Positions 16,193 to 20,346 of a stretch of DNA of 20,346 nucleotides are shown piece after piece; position 1 is the stretch's first letter; each line of letters starts with the position of its first letter. The DNA comes from CAYGZA01 sp964354135 (GTDB lineage Bacteria > Planctomycetota > Planctomycetia > Pirellulales > Thermoguttaceae): NCBI GenBank assembly GCA_964354135.1, contig CAYGZA010000084.1, forward strand, positions 1 through 20,346, read 5' to 3'. Made by a program: the position numbers and the translations under genes. The notes under the pieces were generated by a model. It did not search any database, was not told the origin of the DNA, and saw only the letters and a program-made list of their open reading frames with translations.

Positions 16193-16279
16193 TCGGCCCG
16201 GCGCCGACGTGGCGGGCGGGGGGTGCCGCTCAGTTTTCCGATCCGGCTCTTGGAGTGCGGCTGGGCGCCAAGGTGTCCC

Positions 16280-16816
16280 ATGCACGTGGAAATCGACGGC
16301 CGCAGGCTGGAGTTGCACCAGGGGGACATCACGCTCCAGGAAGTCGATGCGATCGTCAACGCGGCCAACAGCCGGTTGGCGGGCGGGGGCGGCGTGGATG
16401 GGGCCATCCACCGCCGCGGCGGGCCCGAGATCATGGCCGAGACCAACGCGAAGTACGCCGAGGGTTGCCCCACCGGTTCGGCGGTCATCTCCGGCGCCGG
16501 CAAGCTCAAAGCGAAGTACGTGATCCACGCCGTAGGGCCCGTTTGGCGCGGAGGCAACGGCGGCGAGGCTCAACTCCTGGCCGGCGCCTACCGGCGGAGC
16601 CTGGAGCTGGCGGCAAGACACGATTGTTCGAGCGTTGCCTTTCCCGCGTTGAGCACCGGGGCGTATGGCTACCCGATGGATCAGGCCGCCCGAGTCGGCC
16701 TTTCGGCCGCGATTGAATTCTTGCGCGGCCATGAAAAGCCGGAGCTGGTCCGCTTCGTCCTGTTCGACGCCGGGGCCTACGGGGCCTTCGCCGCCGCGCT
16801 GGAGGAGCTGACCTGA
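16280..16816 (+). CDS. Macro-domain protein (ADP-ribose / O-acetyl-ADP-ribose hydrolase type)
   Basis: A 178-residue single macro domain. ATG 16280 is chosen because AAGG lies six bases upstream and the domain begins there (MHVEIDGRRLELHQGDIT); an earlier in-frame ATG at 16223 adds 19 residues without similarity. Motifs: QGDITLQEVDAIVNAANSRL (14-33), then AGGGGVDGAIHRRGG with D40 in the catalytic loop, GCPTGSAVISGAGKL (62-76), VIHAVGPVW (81-89) and the phosphate loop STGAYGYP (125-132). This pattern is of the MacroD/YmdB class, which removes ADP-ribose from acidic residues and hydrolyses O-acetyl-ADP-ribose. The nicotinamidase gene starts 36 bases later, suggesting shared handling of NAD breakdown products. 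Confidence 0.92.
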   Translation: MHVEIDGRRLELHQGDITLQEVDAIVNAANSRLAGGGGVDGAIHRRGGPEIMAETNAKYAEGCPTGSAVISGAGKLKAKYVIHAVGPVWRGGNGGEAQLLAGAYRRSLELAARHDCSSVAFPALSTGAYGYPMDQAARVGLSAAIEFLRGHEKPELVRFVLFDAGAYGAFAAALEELT

Positions 16817-16852
16817 CCCGCGCCGGGCACCAAGTATCCCGCCACGGCAGCC

Positions 16853-17476
16853 ATGAAAGCCTTGATCCTGGTGGACCTGCAAAACGATTTCTGCCCGGGC
16901 GGGGCCCTGCCCGTGCCGGAAGGCGACCGCGTGATTCCCCTGGTCAACCGGCTTGTGGCGCGGTTCGATCTGGTCGTGGCGACCCAGGACTGGCATCCCG
17001 GGGATCACGGCAGCTTTGCCGCCGGCCACCCCGGCAAGAAACCGGGCGACGTGATCGAGCTGCACGGGCTGGCACAGATCCTCTGGCCGGTACATTGCGT
17101 GCGAGGCACCGCGGGGGCCGAATTCCATCCGGGCCTGGACCGCAGCCGCATCGCCCGGGTGTTTCAGAAGGGGACCGATCCGCGCATCGACAGCTACAGC
17201 GGCTTTTTCGACAACGGCCGCCGCAAGGCCACGGGTCTGGAAGACTACTTGCGGGAACAGGGAGCGAGCGAAGTCTACGTCTGCGGCTTGGCTACCGACT
17301 ACTGCGTAGAATCCACCGCGTTGGACGCCGCGAGTCTGGGCTTTCATGCGCACCTCATTGAGGACGCCTGCCGCGGGGTGGAGCTTCACCCGGGCGACAT
17401 CGCCCGGGCGATCGCCGAAATGCAGGCCGCGGGCGTGGTGGTCCTCGGGAGCGGAGTCGGTCGAGAGAACGATTGA
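16853..17476 (+). CDS. pncA: Nicotinamidase / pyrazinamidase
   Basis: A 207-residue isochorismatase-fold hydrolase converting nicotinamide to nicotinate for NAD resynthesis through the Preiss-Handler route. The catalytic triad is D8 (LVDLQNDF), K106 (VFQKGTD) and C151 (ATDYCVEST). Metal ligands correspond to D46, H48 and H52 (TQDWHPGDHGSF) and H81 (WPVHCVRGT). Length and motif order match bacterial PncA. ATG 16853 lacks a clear ribosome-binding site; the protein begins right at the first strand (MKALILVDLQNDF), so no other start is sensible. The stop overlaps the -35 box of the next gene. Cytoplasmic. Confidence 0.95.
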   Translation: MKALILVDLQNDFCPGGALPVPEGDRVIPLVNRLVARFDLVVATQDWHPGDHGSFAAGHPGKKPGDVIELHGLAQILWPVHCVRGTAGAEFHPGLDRSRIARVFQKGTDPRIDSYSGFFDNGRRKATGLEDYLREQGASEVYVCGLATDYCVESTALDAASLGFHAHLIEDACRGVELHPGDIARAIAEMQAAGVVVLGSGVGREND

Positions 17477-17501
17477 CGACACGTTAGTCCTCGCCTACGA
17501 T
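17473..17501 (+). promoter_or_regulatory. Promoter of the Uma2 gene, probably leaderless
   Basis: TTGACG (17473-17478), exactly 17 bases, TACGAT (17496-17501). Six bases then separate the -10 box from the ATG at 17508, so the predicted first transcribed base is the A of the start codon. No ribosome-binding site precedes the gene, which agrees with a leaderless mRNA. The -35 box overlaps the pncA stop codon. Confidence 0.65.
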
Positions 17502-17507
17502 GTGGTT

Positions 17508-18056
17508 ATGGCCACCACGGAACGAGTCACAACCGCCGACCAGTTGCTCCAAGCGCCGGACCTCGGACGCTGCGAATTGGTGCGAGGGGAGTTGATCATG
17601 ATGTCGCCGGCCGGATTCGGGCACGGGCGGATTGCCAATCGGATCAGTGTGCGGTTGGGAACCTTCGTCGAGGAGAGATCTCTCGGCGTAGTCACCACTG
17701 CCGAAACCGGTTTTCAGATCGGCCGTGATCCGGACACGGTGCGCGCTCCGGACGTGGCCTTTGTCCGCGCCGAACGCCTTCCCGCAATCGAGCCATTGGG
17801 CTATTTCCAGGGAGCGCCGGATCTGGCCGTCGAGGTGCTTTCACCGCAAGACCGGGCTGGCGAGGCCGTCGCCAAGGTGCAGGACTGGCTGGATGCCGAC
17901 TGCCGCGAAGTGTGGGTGGTGGATCCAAGAACCCGCACCGTAACGGTGTATCGCGGAGGCAATGAGGCGCTGGTCCTTCACGCCTCGGACACGCTTGCCT
18001 GCGGGGAACTGCTGCACGGTTTCTCGATTCCGGTGGCCGAGATCTTCGCGACCTGA
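17508..18056 (+). CDS. Uma2-family (DUF820) putative PD-(D/E)XK nuclease-fold protein
   Basis: A 182-residue Uma2 protein, within the family range. Segments: CELVRGELIMMSPAGFGHGR (22-41) with the conserved E and H, GFQIGRDPDTVRAPDVAFV (68-86) carrying D82 of the PD motif, GAPDLAVEVLSPQDRAGE (102-119) with E109, KVQDWLDADCREVWVVDP (123-140) and the ending GFSIPVAEIFAT. The acidic residues fit the nuclease-fold active site, but no cellular role is established for the family, which is heavily amplified in planctomycetes and cyanobacteria. ATG 17508 fits the leaderless promoter; an upstream in-frame ATG at 17346 lies inside pncA. A deleted relative is found at 18982-19049. Confidence 0.85.
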   Translation: MATTERVTTADQLLQAPDLGRCELVRGELIMMSPAGFGHGRIANRISVRLGTFVEERSLGVVTTAETGFQIGRDPDTVRAPDVAFVRAERLPAIEPLGYFQGAPDLAVEVLSPQDRAGEAVAKVQDWLDADCREVWVVDPRTRTVTVYRGGNEALVLHASDTLACGELLHGFSIPVAEIFAT

Positions 18057-18117
18057 GGCGGTTGGGCGCAGTTCAGGAGTGAGGTCCGCACGCCGGGAAG
18101 ACGACGCCCGTTGATTC

Positions 18118-18819
18118 TCACGCAATGGGGCGCGACCCGCCGGGTCTGTACAGCACCACCCCGACGATCAGCCCAATCGCGGCCAGCAAGAACATGTAGA
18201 CGCCGAACGAGGCGGCACTGCCAAACTCCCCGAAGAGACTCGATACTCGCGCGGTGTGCTCGGTGATGTAGAGCAGCACCGCAAGCGCCCCCCACGCGCC
18301 GCAGAGGATGCCTCCAATCCGATGGATCGGGGCGTTGGTCACGACCATCCAGACGGGATAGATGAATACGCCGATGAACATGACCGAACTCTGGACGAGC
18401 CCGATACGGTAGGTGAGCCCAAAGTCTACCCATTTGACCAGCATCGAGAGGATCGCGACGCCTGCGGAGGCCAAGATCACCCACGCGCCGGCATCGAAGC
18501 GGGTCCAGTCAATGGGGAATCCGGCGCCCGGGCGGCCCGGTCCGCCAGGCCAGGGAGCATGAGACGGCGCCGGCGAGACGGGGACTGGCTCCGATCCTGC
18601 TCCCGGCGCGGGCGCCGGCGCGGATGAAGGCGTGACCGGCTGAGCCGGCGCTGCGAACAAACCCTGCACGCTGCTTGCCGGGGACCACGCGGCCATTCCC
18701 TGCTTCCAGACCATGTCGCCGGGCTGCAGTTGGCCGGACGCTGCAAGCTGCCTGAGCTGCTCTCCCGAAACCGGGCCGAATTGCTGGCCCTGCCGCGCGT
18801 AATGCCATTGGTCTGCCAT
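18118..18819 (-). CDS. GYF_2-domain membrane protein
   Basis: A 233-residue protein from ATG 18819, which has AGGAG seven bases upstream; an in-frame ATG at 18906 gives an extension without similarity. Residues 4-55 form a GYF_2 domain (WHYARQGQQFGPVSGEQLRQ, then LAASGQLQPGDMVWKQGMAA and W45), a module found at the cytoplasmic N-terminus of many planctomycete membrane proteins and thought to bind proline-rich peptides. A Pro/Ala/Ser/Gly linker (about 56-103) follows, then four predicted membrane helices (about 110-128, 142-162, 168-185, 202-224) and a short basic tail. Function unknown. It is convergent with the Uma2 gene (61 bases between stops). Confidence 0.8.
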   Translation of the reverse strand: MADQWHYARQGQQFGPVSGEQLRQLAASGQLQPGDMVWKQGMAAWSPASSVQGLFAAPAQPVTPSSAPAPAPGAGSEPVPVSPAPSHAPWPGGPGRPGAGFPIDWTRFDAGAWVILASAGVAILSMLVKWVDFGLTYRIGLVQSSVMFIGVFIYPVWMVVTNAPIHRIGGILCGAWGALAVLLYITEHTARVSSLFGEFGSAASFGVYMFLLAAIGLIVGVVLYRPGGSRPIA

Positions 18820-18881
18820 GTTTGTGCTCCTGAATCGGCTGAAGTTGACTGGTGAGGTGATACGTTCCTTGCGGCCGCGGC

Positions 18882-18910
18882 GGCCCTGCTCGCCGCATGG
18901 GTCCATTGTA
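18882..18910 (-). promoter_or_regulatory. Candidate -10 box for the GYF_2 gene
   Basis: On the minus strand TACAAT (complement of 18905-18910) matches five of six consensus bases and lies about 85 bases before the GYF_2 start. The hexamer 17 bases upstream (TTCCGG) is a poor -35. Confidence 0.3.
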
Positions 18911-18957
18911 GTCGCCGTCGGCGCATCCGGAAGGGGCTCGCCGCGACATGGATTGCC

Positions 18958-18987
18958 TTGACATTCCTGCTGCCTCCGGTCTACGAT
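18958..18987 (+). promoter_or_regulatory. Promoter retained from the deleted Uma2 gene
   Basis: TTGACA (18958-18963) is a perfect -35, followed after 18 bases by TACGAT (18982-18987) and six bases later by ATG 18994. The layout copies the promoter of the intact Uma2 gene. It is now placed to transcribe the downstream gene at 19046. Confidence 0.6.
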
Positions 18988-18993
18988 GCGTGT

Positions 18994-19049
18994 ATGGCGA
19001 CCTCCTGCCCGGCTTCAGCCTCCCGGTGGCCGAGATCTTCGCACCATGA
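18994..19049 (+). pseudogene. Uma2 gene scar: start fused to C-terminal tail
   Basis: The first bases (CTACGATG..ATGGCGACC) match the promoter-start region of the intact Uma2 gene (CTACGATG..ATGGCCACC). The following bases, in another frame, encode DLLPGFSLPVAEIFAP and a stop (19047-19049), matching the intact protein's LLHGFSIPVAEIFAT end. About 500 bases of the body are missing, and the junction is out of frame. The old stop overlaps the start of the downstream gene as ATGA. Confidence 0.8.
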
Positions 19050-20284
19050 ACTGGTCCATTGCCGATCCGGCTCACCTATTGGCGGCGATGCGGTTGTCGC
19101 TGCTCCAAGGCGGGCAGTTTCTCGCAAGCCGCATCGCGCCGAACGGTCCCATCCTGCGGGAGCGGAACGTAAGCTACGTCCACAAGGCCTCCTGGGGGAT
19201 GCACGCGGCCGGCGTGGAATACGACACGATCGCCCGGCTCCTCGACTGGGTCCAGCGCGAGGCCCTCCAACCCAACGGTGACTTCTACTTCCCCGAGGAA
19301 CGGCCCGAGTACAAGGACTTGCAGCGGGTCTACCGGCCGCTCACGTTCGGCAAGGTGGCGGCGTGGATCGGGCACCCGGTGATCCGCGAGGCGCGCGTGC
19401 TGGATCGCATCCTCCAGTACCAGCATTCGTCCGGCGGGGCCTTTCACTACATCGGCGACGACCCGCGGCGCATCGAGCCGCAGCCCACGCTCGGCAGCCT
19501 GAACACCACCTTCTTCGGGCACCTGATGATCGCGCTGGATCTCCGCGAGCAGGCCCTGGCGGCCGGCGATTGGGTCCGCCGCTGGGTCGAGGCGAACCGC
19601 GAGCATCTGGCCCAGGGGCGCCTCTATACGCAAGCGACGCCCGACGCCCGACTGGTCACCGACGTCAAGCCGGGCGAGCGGATCTACAAAGTCGTGGATA
19701 CGCAAAGCCCGAAGCAGGAGTTCTGGCACGTCGGCACGGCGATGGCCTACCTGGCGGTGCTCTACGACGCCCTGCGGGGCCGCTGGGGCTCGTCGGCCGA
19801 GCAGGCCCGGCCGTACCTGGATGCCGCGCTGGCACTCCTGGACTTCGAGTCCACCATGCCGCTGGACACGTACCTCTGGCCGTCAAAGTGCAAGGTGGGC
19901 TGGGGGGCGGGCGAGCTGCTGCGCGTGCTCGTGGCATACCAGCTCGGCAGTGAAGAAGTCCGCGAGAGGGCCTACCGCGCGGCGGAGCGCGTGGCCATGT
20001 TCACCTTCATGGACAACCAGTTGCCCGGCGGCGGCTGGCCGGCGATGCACTATCCCTTGAGCGAGCTGATCCCGGAAATGGCCTACAGCTACAAACCGCT
20101 CAAGGACACCGTTCGGGTGCCGCCGGACCGGATTGACGGATCCGGTACAATCTATCTGCCCGGGGAGGAGATCACCGGCGAGTTCCTCGGGGAGATGAAG
20201 AGCATCGAGCAGGGCGTGGCCGCGTGGCAAGCCAGTAGGAGGGGCGTCTCGCCCGTCCAGGAAGTTCTCCACGCAAGCCAGTAG
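19046..20284 (+). CDS. Predicted alpha/alpha-toroid protein of unknown function
   Basis: A 412-residue protein, soluble and without signal peptide. The start ATG 19046 overlaps the TGA of the Uma2 scar; an upstream in-frame start at 18986 would read through that scar. The chain is a regular series of amphipathic helices with conserved-looking aromatic and Gly turns: LQGGQFLASRIAPNGPI, SWGMHAAGVEYDTIARLLDW, GAFHYIGDDPRR, SLNTTFFGHLMIALDL, EFWHVGTAMAYLAVLYDALR, WGAGELLRVLVAYQLG and QLPGGGWPAMHYPL. Spacing and the GG-W/G-F-Y turns resemble (alpha/alpha)6 toroids of terpene-cyclase or glycosidase-like enzymes, but I see no DXDD or other catalytic signature, so no reaction is proposed. The last 20 or so residues (QASRRGVSPVQEVLHASQ) are encoded by repeat DNA and probably do not belong to the fold. 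Confidence 0.65.
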   Translation: MNWSIADPAHLLAAMRLSLLQGGQFLASRIAPNGPILRERNVSYVHKASWGMHAAGVEYDTIARLLDWVQREALQPNGDFYFPEERPEYKDLQRVYRPLTFGKVAAWIGHPVIREARVLDRILQYQHSSGGAFHYIGDDPRRIEPQPTLGSLNTTFFGHLMIALDLREQALAAGDWVRRWVEANREHLAQGRLYTQATPDARLVTDVKPGERIYKVVDTQSPKQEFWHVGTAMAYLAVLYDALRGRWGSSAEQARPYLDAALALLDFESTMPLDTYLWPSKCKVGWGAGELLRVLVAYQLGSEEVRERAYRAAERVAMFTFMDNQLPGGGWPAMHYPLSELIPEMAYSYKPLKDTVRVPPDRIDGSGTIYLPGEEITGEFLGEMKSIEQGVAAWQASRRGVSPVQEVLHASQ

Positions 20285-20299
20285 GACGGGTGTCTCGCC
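20227..20299 (+). repeat. Two direct-repeat copies of a palindromic element at a gene's 3' end
   Basis: 27-base copies at 20227-20253 and 20273-20299 share 25 bases (GCAAGCCAGTAGGA at the left, GTCTCGCC at the right), 46 bases apart. The first carries the palindrome GGGCG-TCT-CGCCC. The stop codon of the toroid gene (20282-20284) lies inside the second copy. Elements of the form GACGGG..CCCGTC are common dispersed repeats in planctomycete genomes. Confidence 0.75.
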
Positions 20300-20346
20300 T
20301 TAGTTTTACCCACATTTTCTCTGTTGGGCTATGAGGTAGCCGTCCA

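Noticed and set aside
15212..17482. 756-codon minus-strand frame across rplM, rpsI, macro and pncA
   Set aside because: It covers four recognised genes on the plus strand; the product has no recognisable domain.

Overview
The window is GC-rich bacterial chromosome. The gene content points to Planctomycetota: PEGA-like repeats fused to a pectate-lyase-type beta-helix, secreted glycoside hydrolases, a Tat-exported Gfo/Idh/MocA dehydrogenase, Uma2-family proteins, a GYF_2 membrane protein and a HemY-type protoporphyrinogen oxidase. Several genes have weak or no Shine-Dalgarno sequence. This assignment is inferred from gene families only; there is no rRNA or marker search behind it.

Layout. 3-2297: 3' part of a secreted repeat/beta-helix protein, probably frameshifted near its C-terminus. 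2363-2973: overlapping DUF104-like antitoxin and PIN-domain toxin, followed by a second diverged copy of the beta-helix gene's 3' end, a dispersed GC-rich inverted repeat and a broken DUF559 gene. 3435-7849: two exported carbohydrate-active enzymes in tandem (an unassigned TIM-barrel hydrolase and a GH2 enzyme), closed by a hairpin. 7900-8110: remains of an aldo/keto reductase gene ending at a 20-bp inverted repeat. 8122-10613 (minus): Gfo/Idh/MocA oxidoreductase, an internally duplicated small membrane protein and a PfpI/DJ-1 protein. 10849-12819 (plus): protoporphyrinogen oxidase and msrA, translationally close. 12848-14639 (minus): a PilZ-like protein and a transglutaminase-like/TPR protein. 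14640-15220: non-coding leader of the ribosomal operon. 15221-18056 (plus): rplM, rpsI, a macro-domain protein, nicotinamidase pncA and a Uma2 gene with its own apparently leaderless promoter. 18118-18819 (minus): GYF_2 membrane protein. 18958-20284: promoter and deletion scar of a second Uma2 gene, its stop overlapping the start of a predicted alpha/alpha-toroid protein whose C-terminus is encoded by repeat DNA.

How it fits together. Housekeeping functions (L13/S9, haem synthesis, methionine sulfoxide repair, NAD salvage) alternate with exported polysaccharide enzymes and with a graveyard of gene scars: a duplicated beta-helix tail, a DUF559 fragment, an aldo/keto reductase tail and a Uma2 start-plus-tail fusion. 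I see no tRNA, rRNA, CRISPR array, transposase or recognisable new multi-gene defence system. The observations most worth following are the matching promoters of the intact and deleted Uma2 genes, the duplicated frameshifted gene tail flanking the toxin-antitoxin pair, the unassigned hydrolase, and the macro-domain/nicotinamidase pairing.
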